Assembly: GCA_964423665.1 (NCBI GenBank) | Contig: CAYRFX010000014.1 | Location: 1-35,565 of the forward strand | From: HGM04593 sp964423665 | Lineage (GTDB): Bacteria; Bacteroidota; Bacteroidia; Bacteroidales; Bacteroidaceae | Reading direction: 5' to 3' | DNA length: 35,565 nt | Shown: positions 16,722 to 24,470 of the stretch, piece after piece | Layout: the number at the start of each line of letters is the position of its first letter | How positions within the stretch are numbered: position 1 is the stretch's first letter | Translations under genes and position numbers: made by a program | Notes under the pieces: model-generated | What the model was told of the DNA's origin: nothing | The model's input: only the letters and a program-made list of their open reading frames with translations | Database searches by the model: none

Positions 16722-16752
16722 CAAATTTACAATCATTTTCTTTTATTCCTAA
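16722..16752 (-). promoter_or_regulatory. Probable promoter of ilvA-ridA
   Basis: On the minus strand TAAATTTG (16729-16722) matches the -7 element exactly. At the right 20-base spacing the -33 position reads TTA rather than TTG, so it may be a weaker or regulated promoter. Confidence 0.5.
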
Positions 16753-16792
16753 TGTTGGAGCAATTTATTTTAACATTGGGCTTGCCATTATT

Positions 16793-19700
16793 TTAGAAAA
16801 TTACAACCTTCTTTCCTTCTGATGTAATGTAGATACCGCGTTTGGGAGTATCCACCTTGTTGCCTTTGAGGTCATAGAATTCTATCTTGCGTCCCTCTGC
16901 TTCAATACCCTCTATAGCGGTTGATGTGCTTTTTATCATGGGCAAGATGGTGGCCTCGGCTGTGCCGGTATAGTAGGCTGTGTTTGAAGTTATTGTGCCT
17001 GTTGCGGCTGTGCGTTTTTTGAATTCTCCACTGCTCAAGCGGTAGATATTGCTGCCGCTCACACTCTTGCTCTTAAATACACCTTGCAGATTGTTTGTTC
17101 CTGAGTAGGGCTCGGCAATGCCGCCAACACCCACGGTGTAACTGCCGCTTGCTGCTTCCAGGATTACAGGGGTGCCTGCTGCTATGATGTTTGAACCGTA
17201 TTCTGTTATTGGAATGTACTCCACACCCTCGCTATCTGTCTCCACAGCTCCGGCAACGTATGCTGTAACGCCCTCGGGCAGTGTCATTGTAAACGGCATG
17301 CACACGGCTGCTACCTCGCTTATGGTTATTGTGTGCTCGGTAGCAGGCTCGATATACCATAGCGAAGCGTCGGCTGTTGCGGTCCAGGGAACAAGGCGGC
17401 TGTTGTCGCCCGAAAGGTGCAAGCCCACATTGCTTCCTGTCTGGTTTGTGCAGATTATTGAGCTGAGACCGGTGGTGCTGCTCTCAATCTTCCACTTGCC
17501 GGCTTCGGCGGTGTTTGTGGTTACAGCGGGCTGTGTCTCGTTTGCTCCGAGCGGTCCCAGTTTGTGCTCATAGTTGCCATTGTGCAGGTAATACTCTTTT
17601 GCACCCTCGCTTGTGGGTATGAATGTGAACATGTAAATTATAGGTTTGTAGGATGTTGATACCGTGAGGCGGCTCTCCTCGGGTTTCAGGTATAGTGTTC
17701 CGTTGCTACGCTCCTTGTTGCGTATGCGATACCATGCACCGGGTTCCACCTCGTAGCGCGCCATATTGGCTATGGTGGCGTTCACAACTTCGTATGTTGC
17801 CTGCTCAGGAGTGGCTTTGTATGCATCTATTGCGGTTGTGAGCGATTCAAATGATTCGGGCTTTATGCTGCCAACATATATCTTCTCGCCGGGTTGCAGG
17901 CTCTCGCTCTTTGCATCTATTCCTGCCAATACAATAGCGTGGCGGTCGGCTGTATCGTCATAGATGTATGTGCTGTCGGTAATATACTCTATGCTGTAAT
18001 TTTTATACACGATGGTGTATCCTCCGCCGTTTGTGCCATAGGTGTCCTCCTCGTAAAGGAAGCCTATGTTGTTATCTTTTTGCAGTGTCATTGTAGAATA
18101 TGCACTTGACAGGTAGCTCGCTTGGTGACGACCGTCCCACTCGGCAGCAAATGCTTGTGGCGAAACAAAGTCGGCAAGTGTTTCAAGTTCCTTATAATAT
18201 ATACCCACATTTGCGCGACCAGAACCGAAAGGTACCGACTGCAGTGCAAGATATACCTTTTTGTCATCGGCTTTGCGGCGTGCGGGAACAAACATTATCT
18301 CGCCGTTGGTGGAGTTGCTAACAGCTGTTGTTCCGTTGTTGTCGTTGCCCGAGAATTGGTATGTGCCCCAAGAACCTTCTGCCTTTTCACTATCGGTGTA
18401 TGTGAATATGTTGAAGTAGCGACCGCCGCTGCAACGTGAACTGATGATTACAGAGCCGTCGGGTAGTTCCTCTGCTTTTGGTTCGTCTCCTCCGCTTGGA
18501 ATGGGGGCTATCTCGCCACCGCCCAGTACGGTCCATTTTTCGCCGAAATCGTCGCTGTAGAGTACAAAATTAACGTGTGTGCCGTTTACATTCTTCACAA
18601 GCACTGCGCAGTAGATACGATAATAATCGCCCACCTTGATATATTGGCTCTGTGAGATTTTTCCTGAGCCGACGAACATGGCGCGCACAGGGCCGTGCGA
18701 TGTGTTGTCGAACTGTGAATAGATGCTCTCGCTGCGATCCACGGGTTCGGTCCAGTTTACTCCGTAGTCGTCGCTATAGAAATGTGCGATGCCTTGGTGG
18801 CAGTTGCGCTGACCATTGGGGAACGATACGTTGCCCGAACAGCTTATCACAAGTACACGGCTGCTCTCGCGATCGGCAACAATACAGGGGTCGCCGAAGC
18901 CAACGTGCATGGAGTCGGGCGACTGTGCACCCTGTCCGCATATAATGTCGAAAATATCGCCCCAGGTCTCGCCATTATCCTTGCTTATGCGTGCGCGCAG
19001 GTCGATGCGTCCGTTGGTTGCCATGCCAATGTCGGCGCGGCTGTGGCGGTAGTCGGCAACAGCTATAATATCACCGTTTGACGCTGTGGCAATGGCGGGG
19101 ATACGATAGGGAATAGCCGCCGAGGTGGGTGTGGGGAATACCTCGAAGTTAGGCTCGGGCTCAATAACATTAGGTTTTATAACTATGCGGAAATTGCTGA
19201 AAGTTATACCTTTGTTTACGCCGCTCTGTGTGAATGATGTCATTCGCTGAGGCTCCTCGATAACCACATTCACACTCTGCTTGGTTGCCGATGTGCTGTA
19301 TGTGGTGCCACCGGCTGTGAGAGTGAGCGAGTAGGTCTCGCTGTCGGTGTTTACAAAATCAAAGCTATATGCTACGATGCACATATCCTCGGGGGCAGTA
19401 AGTGTGTATGTGCTGCTGCCTGAGCCCGAATAACCGGTGATATAGTCGCCCGCAGCCTTCATATTGTTGTAGCCTGTGCTTATGCTCAAACCTTCAATCT
19501 CGCTGCTCTCCCATTTTGAATGCCATGTGCCGTTGGCGTTGCTTGCGGTGAAAGAGCCGGTAGATATAAGCACCTCTGTCGATGTCTCACCAACAGTAAA
19601 ACGTATGGTTGAGCCTGCACCTGCACCCTCTGCCCAGAAGGCAAACTTGCCGATGTTGCCAAAATTGTTCACGGCATAGTTGGTGCCGTGTATTTTCATA

Positions 19701-20152
19701 TAATAGCCATCAATATCGGCAATATCGTTTGATGTGGCAAAATCCCAGAGCCCAATATAGCCATCGGGCAACGCATCTGCGGGTTGCATGGTGGGGTAGG
19801 TGCTGCCACCTGTGCCGCCGTATCCCGAGATGGAACTCATGGTGGTGTGCGATGCAAGCACCTTGCTTGTGCCTGCTTGTTTGTTATACACGGCATAGCC
19901 ATCGGTGTCGTTGCCCACGAAGCACCACAAGTCGCAGTCTTCATAGGTTGTGGTTGCTCTTCCAAGAGCAATGTGGTCGGCGCCGTCATTGTCTGAGATT
20001 ATAGCCCCTCCGGTGCCAATCCCCATTGTGTACCATGTTGTGCCGGCTGCAAATTCGCCATTCTCGATTGTGGTTGTCTTGAATGGTGTTGCTGCGCAGA
20101 TGTATGCCGTGTAGCACAGAACTGCCAGCGCGGTGAGTAGATTTCTTTTCAT
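16793..20152 (-). CDS. Secreted multidomain GH33 exo-alpha-sialidase with T9SS-like C-terminal tail
   Basis: A 1119-aa protein with signal peptide MKRNLLTALAVLCYTAYICA. Residues 22-335 are beta-rich domains, probably carbohydrate-binding. The GH33 propeller (about 340-725) has the YRIP motif (349-352, Arg350 of the carboxylate-binding triad), Asp boxes SKDNGETW (390-397), SDDYGVNW (460-467) and SDDFGEKW (533-540), and further candidate triad Arg residues in SSRCSGGR and GSGRANVG. A helical FIVAR-like linker follows (about 735-795), then a trefoil-like region (about 800-935) and a beta region. The last 30 residues (EFYDLKGNKV, GIYI, KKVVIF) resemble the type IX secretion sorting signal. It would release sialic acid from host mucins outside the cell. 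No sialic-acid transport or catabolic genes are nearby. Confidence 0.9.
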   Translation of the reverse strand: MKRNLLTALAVLCYTAYICAATPFKTTTIENGEFAAGTTWYTMGIGTGGAIISDNDGADHIALGRATTTYEDCDLWCFVGNDTDGYAVYNKQAGTSKVLASHTTMSSISGYGGTGGSTYPTMQPADALPDGYIGLWDFATSNDIADIDGYYMKIHGTNYAVNNFGNIGKFAFWAEGAGAGSTIRFTVGETSTEVLISTGSFTASNANGTWHSKWESSEIEGLSISTGYNNMKAAGDYITGYSGSGSSTYTLTAPEDMCIVAYSFDFVNTDSETYSLTLTAGGTTYSTSATKQSVNVVIEEPQRMTSFTQSGVNKGITFSNFRIVIKPNVIEPEPNFEVFPTPTSAAIPYRIPAIATASNGDIIAVADYRHSRADIGMATNGRIDLRARISKDNGETWGDIFDIICGQGAQSPDSMHVGFGDPCIVADRESSRVLVISCSGNVSFPNGQRNCHQGIAHFYSDDYGVNWTEPVDRSESIYSQFDNTSHGPVRAMFVGSGKISQSQYIKVGDYYRIYCAVLVKNVNGTHVNFVLYSDDFGEKWTVLGGGEIAPIPSGGDEPKAEELPDGSVIISSRCSGGRYFNIFTYTDSEKAEGSWGTYQFSGNDNNGTTAVSNSTNGEIMFVPARRKADDKKVYLALQSVPFGSGRANVGIYYKELETLADFVSPQAFAAEWDGRHQASYLSSAYSTMTLQKDNNIGFLYEEDTYGTNGGGYTIVYKNYSIEYITDSTYIYDDTADRHAIVLAGIDAKSESLQPGEKIYVGSIKPESFESLTTAIDAYKATPEQATYEVVNATIANMARYEVEPGAWYRIRNKERSNGTLYLKPEESRLTVSTSYKPIIYMFTFIPTSEGAKEYYLHNGNYEHKLGPLGANETQPAVTTNTAEAGKWKIESSTTGLSSIICTNQTGSNVGLHLSGDNSRLVPWTATADASLWYIEPATEHTITISEVAAVCMPFTMTLPEGVTAYVAGAVETDSEGVEYIPITEYGSNIIAAGTPVILEAASGSYTVGVGGIAEPYSGTNNLQGVFKSKSVSGSNIYRLSSGEFKKRTAATGTITSNTAYYTGTAEATILPMIKSTSTAIEGIEAEGRKIEFYDLKGNKVDTPKRGIYITSEGKKVVIF

Positions 20153-20259
20153 ATTTACAAGGTTAATGTTAATAAATGCTTTTAATGTTGCGAATATATA
20201 GTAAATTCTGTAAAGTATTTATATAAATATAGCGAAAAAATGTTTTTATCAAGTGGCAC

Positions 20260-20553
20260 TTGGTAGAAGAGTATATATCCACAGCACAGATGAACACTCT
20301 GCGTAATGTGCATTTATTGGGTACGACTACTCCTGTGCAGGGTATCATCAGTGCCTTGCGTAATATCGTAGTCGATAGGCTTACAGGCAGCAACAAGGAT
20401 TACAGCACCACGCTGCTAAATATTGTGAACACACTCCGCACCCACCCCGAAGAGTTCCAGGAGTGGCACACATCACCACAGCAGCACTATTCACACCGCC
20501 CACCCTTGAGAACAAAAAAGAAAATAAAGGGTATTGGTTTTGAGAAGTTTTGA
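20260..20553 (+). pseudogene. Remnant reading frame, unrecognised
   Basis: An open frame from a stop at 20230-20232 to TGA at 20551-20553. It has no good start: TTG at 20260 or ATG at 20290. The peptide looks protein-like: a helical part (MNTLRNVHLLGTTTPVQGII, SALRNIVVDRLTG), then EEFQEWHTSPQQHYSHRPP and a basic tail. It gives the impression of the C-terminal end of a longer protein whose front is missing. I could not assign a family. GC content is closer to the host genes than to the AT-rich patch that follows. Confidence 0.4.
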
Positions 20554-20621
20554 GAATAATTCGTTAAAAATTTGGAACTTATATATATGTATATTCGCAA
20601 AATTTTCAACAAACATATTAT

Positions 20622-20897
20622 ATGGCAGAAGTTAGATATCACGATTGCCCCGATTGTGGCAAAGAAAATGTAATTGGTTATATTGATGAAGAAGGTGCAG
20701 CAAAGGTTGTAAAAGGTATTAGTGCTGGTGGATTAGCACTTAGTGGTGCGATGTTAGGCGGACCGATTGGTGCATTAGCTGGTTTGGCTATTGGGAAATG
20801 GTGGGGAGATAAATGCACACAGCCTCATGGTTCGACTGCTTTTGTTTTTAAGTGTCCAAGATGTAATCATGAATTTACAGAATATTTCAAAATGTAG
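20622..20897 (+). CDS. Zinc-ribbon protein with glycine-zipper membrane segment
   Basis: A 91-aa protein. Two CxxC pairs, CPDCGK (residues 9-14) and CPRCNH (near the C-terminus, about 78-83), can form one zinc ribbon split by the middle of the protein. Between them lies a Gly/Ala-rich hydrophobic segment (about 32-60: GISAGGLALSGAMLGGPIGA then LAGLAIGKWWG) with small residues at regular spacing, as in glycine zippers that insert into or cross membranes. So the metal site is built from both ends of a membrane hairpin. I do not recognise a named family. It is AT-rich relative to the flanking genes and sits 20 bases before the interrupted acidic gene. Confidence 0.65.
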   Translation: MAEVRYHDCPDCGKENVIGYIDEEGAAKVVKGISAGGLALSGAMLGGPIGALAGLAIGKWWGDKCTQPHGSTAFVFKCPRCNHEFTEYFKM

Positions 20898-20917
20898 TAA
20901 TATGGATTTTATATATA

Positions 20918-21238
20918 ATGGCGAAGATTTTTTTTGACGATATGTGTTCTTTAGAAGATGTCACAGATAATGGCGATATAGACTCTTCTTTTGAGGGTGA
21001 TGATTTTATTGATAATTTTGATAACCATGGTCCAAGTAATATTTCTTTTGGTGCTAGTTCTGAAAAAACATTGGAGTACGATTTATGACAAACTCAAAAG
21101 AATAATGACTATTATGAGAGAGAAATTAGGAATTTCACTGATTCCACAACAGAAACATATAAGAAGAATTGTTTAAGTTATTTAGAACAAGCTGTTAAAA
21201 AAGCGAATGATATAACAGAAAAACTAAAGGACTTATAA
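20918..21238 (+). pseudogene. Acidic gene interrupted by an in-frame TGA
   Basis: From the ATG at 20918 a 56-codon frame (MAKIFFDDMCSLEDVTDNGD, rich in Asp/Asn/Ser) ends at TGA 21086-21088. The same frame then stays open for a further 49 codons (QTQKNNDYYEREIRNF, YLEQAVKKANDITEKLKDL) to TAA at 21236-21238. The second half is a charged helical sequence that reads as real protein. The simplest reading is one 106-residue gene carrying a nonsense mutation. TGA read-through is possible but unsupported. An earlier ATG at 20902 would join this frame if one base were gained in the T8 run at 20929-20936. The function is unknown. Confidence 0.5.
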
Positions 21239-21275
21239 TCAAAATAATTTGTGATTTGTCTTTTACCCCTCTATG

Positions 21276-21377
21276 TGGTTGCTCTACCTTTCGCGTTGCG
21301 CAATAGGCTATACTCATTGCGTGTGTAAGCGAGCTTCCACCCATTCGTTTGCACTAATTTTGTGGTAGAAGCAACCA
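21276..21377. other. Nested inverted repeats in the spacer beside tRNA-Arg
   Basis: TGGTTGCTCTACC (21276-21288) and GGTAGAAGCAACCA (21364-21377) are complementary apart from one extra base and enclose about 75 bases. Inside, CGCAAT (21299-21304) pairs with ATTGCG (21316-21321). The rest of 21239-21462 contains no gene. It could be an RNA hairpin or the ends of a small element. Confidence 0.4.
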
Positions 21378-21462
21378 TATTTTTTATGCACTTGCAGTAA
21401 AAATGAAATCCCTCAGAATTTTACGTTGAGCTGCTTTATGTTTGCTGTTGGTGGATAATAAA

Positions 21463-21499
21463 ACAAAAACGGTTAGAACTTAAGTTCTAACCGTTTTTG

Positions 21500-21500
<1 letters not shown>
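21463..21500 (-). terminator. Terminator of tRNA-Arg, 38-bp perfect palindrome
   Basis: ACAAAAACGGTTAGAACTT followed directly by its exact complement. It begins at the last base of the tRNA, so it probably ends the tRNA transcript and also blocks read-through from the accessory patch in the other direction. Confidence 0.85.
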
Positions 21501-21573
<73 letters not shown>

Positions 21574-21607
21574 AACCTTTATTGCAAAGTTGTTCGCTTT
21601 GCGGGTG

Positions 21608-21638
21608 CAAAGATAGTGTGTTTATTCGTTTGTGCCAA
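21608..21638 (-). promoter_or_regulatory. Bacteroidetes-type promoter of tRNA-Arg
   Basis: On the minus strand TTG (21638-21636), 20-base spacer, TATCTTTG (21615-21608), an exact consensus match about 35 bases upstream of the tRNA 5' end. Confidence 0.75.
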
Positions 21639-21658
21639 ATTTATGAGCGAATTTTTGC

Positions 21659-21684
21659 AAAAAAGCCGCCTTGGCATCTTTTTT
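21659..21684 (-). terminator. Probable terminator of the Crp/Fnr gene
   Basis: AAAAAAG and CTTTTTT flank a short imperfect GCC/GGC stem, just past the regulator's stop codon on the minus strand, with a T-run at the 3' side. Confidence 0.55.
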
Positions 21685-21710
21685 GCTTGGGCGACCTGTT
21701 GCTTGAGGAA

Positions 21711-22376
21711 TTATTTTATATATGGTAGAAGTTTCTCAAATTCCGGAATGTATATCTCTTTTCGGTTAAGTACTATGAGCCCGCGGTTTTGCAGGTTGTT
21801 GAGGGCTCTCGATACGTTGAGCCGTGTTTCGCATAGCAGTGTTGCAAGGCGTTCCATCTTTATACTCACCTTCTTGCAGCCGTGTGTTGTTTCGCAACGT
21901 TTGGCTATAAAGGTAATTATGCGCCCTTCTATTGTGCATGGGGTGTATTCCCAAATGGCATCGTTTAGCAACTGCGCCCGGCGGCTTATGAGGTTTGTGA
22001 AGTTGAGGGTGAAGATGTTCTGTTTGGAAAATTCGTTGAAAAAGAAACTTTTCTCTATTGTGAGGGTCGTGCAATTGTCTTTTGACCTGTAGCTGCGGTT
22101 GTATGTGGTGTTGTAGCCAAACATTGAATAAGGTTCAATGGCATATGGCGCCTTGTGCTCCTCTTCTATGCTGTATGTACCGTCAGAGGCTTCGGCACAC
22201 GAGGTTATTTCCCCTTTTGTGAGGATTATAAATCTGTTGCACTCGTCGCCTTTTTTGCACAACGGCTCTTTGTCACCGTGGTTCTTGTACTCTAATTGTA
22301 TTTTGTCAAGTATGGCTGTTATATTGTCCTTGCTCATTCCCTGAAAATAGGGTAGGCATAATAGGTTTTCGTACAT
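21711..22376 (-). CDS. Crp/Fnr family transcriptional regulator
   Basis: A 221-aa protein. Residues about 1-120 form a cyclic-nucleotide-binding-type beta-roll (LCKKGDECNRFIILTKGEI, YSMFGYNTTY) without the RxS phosphate-binding cassette of true CRP, so the ligand is uncertain. There is no N-terminal Fe-S cysteine cluster as in FNR. A dimerisation helix follows (about 118-145), then a winged helix-turn-helix (about 165-215: KVSIKMERLATLLCETRLNV, SRALNNLQNRGLIVLNRKEI). Bacteroidales carry many such regulators of respiration, stress or carbon use; the target here is unknown. It is divergent from the miaA operon (a 219-base start-to-start gap), so miaA may be regulated from this spacer, and it is convergent with nothing nearby except the tRNA transcript downstream. 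Confidence 0.88.
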   Translation of the reverse strand: MYENLLCLPYFQGMSKDNITAILDKIQLEYKNHGDKEPLCKKGDECNRFIILTKGEITSCAEASDGTYSIEEEHKAPYAIEPYSMFGYNTTYNRSYRSKDNCTTLTIEKSFFFNEFSKQNIFTLNFTNLISRRAQLLNDAIWEYTPCTIEGRIITFIAKRCETTHGCKKVSIKMERLATLLCETRLNVSRALNNLQNRGLIVLNRKEIYIPEFEKLLPYIK

Positions 22377-22529
22377 TCTGTTTCTGTTTTTTATCTTATA
22401 ACTATTTTCTTATAAAAAAAGTATAAACAAGGTAGCGCTTTTTGTTTTTTTTAACTTAATGCCCTGTTTTTGTGAAAAAAAATAACCCGTCTGTTGCGTG
22501 CGCAGTTGTTAAAATTGTGTATAATTATT

Positions 22530-22559
22530 TTGCTATTGTTGCGAACTTGCTTAACTTCG
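22530..22559 (+). promoter_or_regulatory. Promoter of the miaA-kdsA operon
   Basis: TTG at 22530-22532, 19-base spacer, TAACTTCG at 22552-22559 (one change from TAnnTTTG, the same variant as at 5513). Transcription would start near 22566, which excludes the frame's upstream ATG at 22494. Confidence 0.6.
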
Positions 22560-22595
22560 CAACATAATATAAACAGAGACCTGTGCTTTGTCCCA

Positions 22596-23531
22596 ATGAG
22601 TGGAGATTGTATAAAATATGATATGTTGGCAGTGGTTGGTCCCACGGCATGCGGCAAGACTGCTCTTGCTGTGGACTTGGCTTTGTCGCTTGGCGGCGAG
22701 GTTATCAGTGCCGATAGCCGGCAGGTATATCGGGGCATGGATATCGGCACGGGCAAGGACCTTGCAGAGTATGTCCGTGATGGTGTTCAGGTGCCTGCTC
22801 ATCTGATTGATATTGCCGATGCAGGTGAAAAATATAATCTGTTTGAGTTTCAGCGGGATTTTCTGAATGCTTACAATGATGTGCGGCAGCGTGGCGCTCT
22901 GCCGGTGTTGTGTGGCGGCAGCGGCATGTATGTGGAGTCGGTGCTGCGTGGTTATAAACTTATTCCAGTACCCGAAAATGCGGCATTGCGCGAGAGGCTC
23001 GAAGAAAAGAACCTCGATGAGCTCACCTCAATTCTTGCGAGCTACAAGGTCTTGCACAACAATACCGACACCGATACAAAAAAACGTGCAATACGCGCCA
23101 TAGAAATTGAGGAATATTATGCCTCCTGCCCTGTTGAGGAACGGGCTTTCCCTGTTATTCGCACTCTCACCGTGGGCGTTAATGTAGATAGAGAGGTGCG
23201 CCGCGCCAGAATTACAGCTCGCCTCTTGCAGAGATTGCAGGAGGGGCTTGTTGAGGAGGTAGAATCTCTTCTCGCATCGGGTGTTACAGCTGAGCAACTT
23301 ATATATTACGGTCTTGAATATAAGTTTGTAACAATGTATGTAACCGGCAAAATGAGTTACCACGAAATGGTGCAGGGGCTTGAAATTGCCATTCACCAAT
23401 TTGCCAAGAGGCAGATGACATGGTTCCGGGGCATGGAAAAGCGTGGAACGCACATTCACTGGATTGACGCTTCGATACCGCGTGCCGAGCAGGTTGAAAT
23501 GATAAAGAGCTTGATGTATGACAAAAAATAA
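22596..23531 (+). CDS. miaA: tRNA dimethylallyltransferase
   Basis: A 311-aa enzyme that adds a dimethylallyl group to A37 of tRNAs reading UNN codons. The P-loop GPTACGKT (residues 15-22), SADSRQVYRGMDIGTGK (diphosphate/tRNA contact) and LCGGSGMYVESVLRGY are the family motifs. The ATG at 22596 was chosen because it lies after the promoter; the ATG at 22623 nine codons later would leave MLAVVGPT as the N-terminus and is equally plausible. The stop overlaps the next gene by 14 bases, which implies coupled translation. Bacteroides genomes often encode two MiaA proteins; this could be the second one. Confidence 0.9.
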   Translation: MSGDCIKYDMLAVVGPTACGKTALAVDLALSLGGEVISADSRQVYRGMDIGTGKDLAEYVRDGVQVPAHLIDIADAGEKYNLFEFQRDFLNAYNDVRQRGALPVLCGGSGMYVESVLRGYKLIPVPENAALRERLEEKNLDELTSILASYKVLHNNTDTDTKKRAIRAIEIEEYYASCPVEERAFPVIRTLTVGVNVDREVRRARITARLLQRLQEGLVEEVESLLASGVTAEQLIYYGLEYKFVTMYVTGKMSYHEMVQGLEIAIHQFAKRQMTWFRGMEKRGTHIHWIDASIPRAEQVEMIKSLMYDKK

Positions 23532-24465
23532 GATTGACAGGCACCGTTGGGGGCTGATATATTGTCCTAAGTTGGGTTCTCTCTCGCCGCGGAAGCGATG
23601 GAGGGAGATAAGGGAGTATTTGAAAGATAAACATGTGGAATATGACTGCATACAATCCGAGGATTACAGCTCTCTTGAACGCCAGGCAAAGATGCTTGCC
23701 GATAACGGTTACGAAACAATCGTTGTTGTGGGTGGTGATGGTGCTCTGCAAGATGTCGTGAACGGTATCATGGCATCGGAAAATTATGGTAAAGTATCAT
23801 TAGGCATTATTCCCAATGGAATAGCTAACGATTATGCATCATATTGGGGTTTACCGGTGAACGATTACAAAACGGCAGTCGATTGTATAATAACGCATCG
23901 TGTGCGTAAGGTTGATGTAGGTTGTTGTTCCTACACGCAAGATGGCGCCGAACATAAAAGATATTTTCTTAATGTACTGAATATAGGTCTCACTGCGAGG
24001 GTCGTGGAGATTGCCAATCAAAAGAGATTCATCTTTGCCAAGCTGGGCTCTATGGTAAGAGGGCTTTTTCAGTTGCTTTTCTTCCGTCAGAGTTACAAAA
24101 TGAAGTTCCGCCTCAACAATCAAACGGTTGATAAGAATTTCATGATGCTCTGTATTGGAAATTCGCGCGGTTACGGCATGACACCAAGCGCAGTGCCCTA
24201 TAACGGCTGGCTCGATGTGTCGGCAATCAAGATGCCTAAGTTTTTTGGTATGATTGAGGGGTTGCTCATGGTCTATCGTCGCAAAATTATGAATTATGAG
24301 CTCATGGAGCCTTTCCGCACGGGTGAGGTTCTTATAGAAGATGTCGGCGGGGCTCATGTCGGTATCGACGGGCGCATGTTCTATCCCTCGTTCCCAATGA
24401 AAGTTACGATAATACCCGAGAGTATAAATCTGATTATTCCAACCAAGATAAAAAATAATAAATAA
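23518..24465 (+). CDS. Diacylglycerol kinase-family lipid kinase
   Basis: A 315-aa protein with the DAGK catalytic fold. VVVGGDGALQDVVNGI contains GGDG (residues 72-75) and the following NG; GIIPNGIANDYA corresponds to the nucleotide-binding GTxND element. The C-terminal beta-sandwich (about 135-310) is typical, with GNSRGYGMTPSAVPYNGWLD and GIDGRMFYPS. It probably phosphorylates a lipid such as diacylglycerol or a sphingoid base at the inner face of the membrane with ATP. Bacteroidetes make sphingolipids, so a sphingosine-type substrate is conceivable but not shown. It is co-transcribed with miaA (14-base overlap) and kdsA (5-base gap). Confidence 0.85.
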   Translation: MTKNKIDRHRWGLIYCPKLGSLSPRKRWREIREYLKDKHVEYDCIQSEDYSSLERQAKMLADNGYETIVVVGGDGALQDVVNGIMASENYGKVSLGIIPNGIANDYASYWGLPVNDYKTAVDCIITHRVRKVDVGCCSYTQDGAEHKRYFLNVLNIGLTARVVEIANQKRFIFAKLGSMVRGLFQLLFFRQSYKMKFRLNNQTVDKNFMMLCIGNSRGYGMTPSAVPYNGWLDVSAIKMPKFFGMIEGLLMVYRRKIMNYELMEPFRTGEVLIEDVGGAHVGIDGRMFYPSFPMKVTIIPESINLIIPTKIKNNK

Positions 24466-24470
24466 ACATT

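Noticed and set aside
20150..20620. Second copy of the tRNA-Arg 3' end as an attachment site
   Set aside because: I looked for CGGAGCG- and TTCGAAC-like sequence on this side of the patch and found none.
20991..21176. 61-codon hydrophobic frame (rich in Ile/Leu/Met) across the TGA of the acidic gene
   Set aside because: Its hydrophobicity follows from the shifted reading of GAT/TTT-type codons. The acidic and helical frame is more protein-like on both sides of the TGA.
22494..22595. Upstream start of miaA at 22494
   Set aside because: It would begin before the predicted promoter and add a hydrophobic leader unknown in MiaA.
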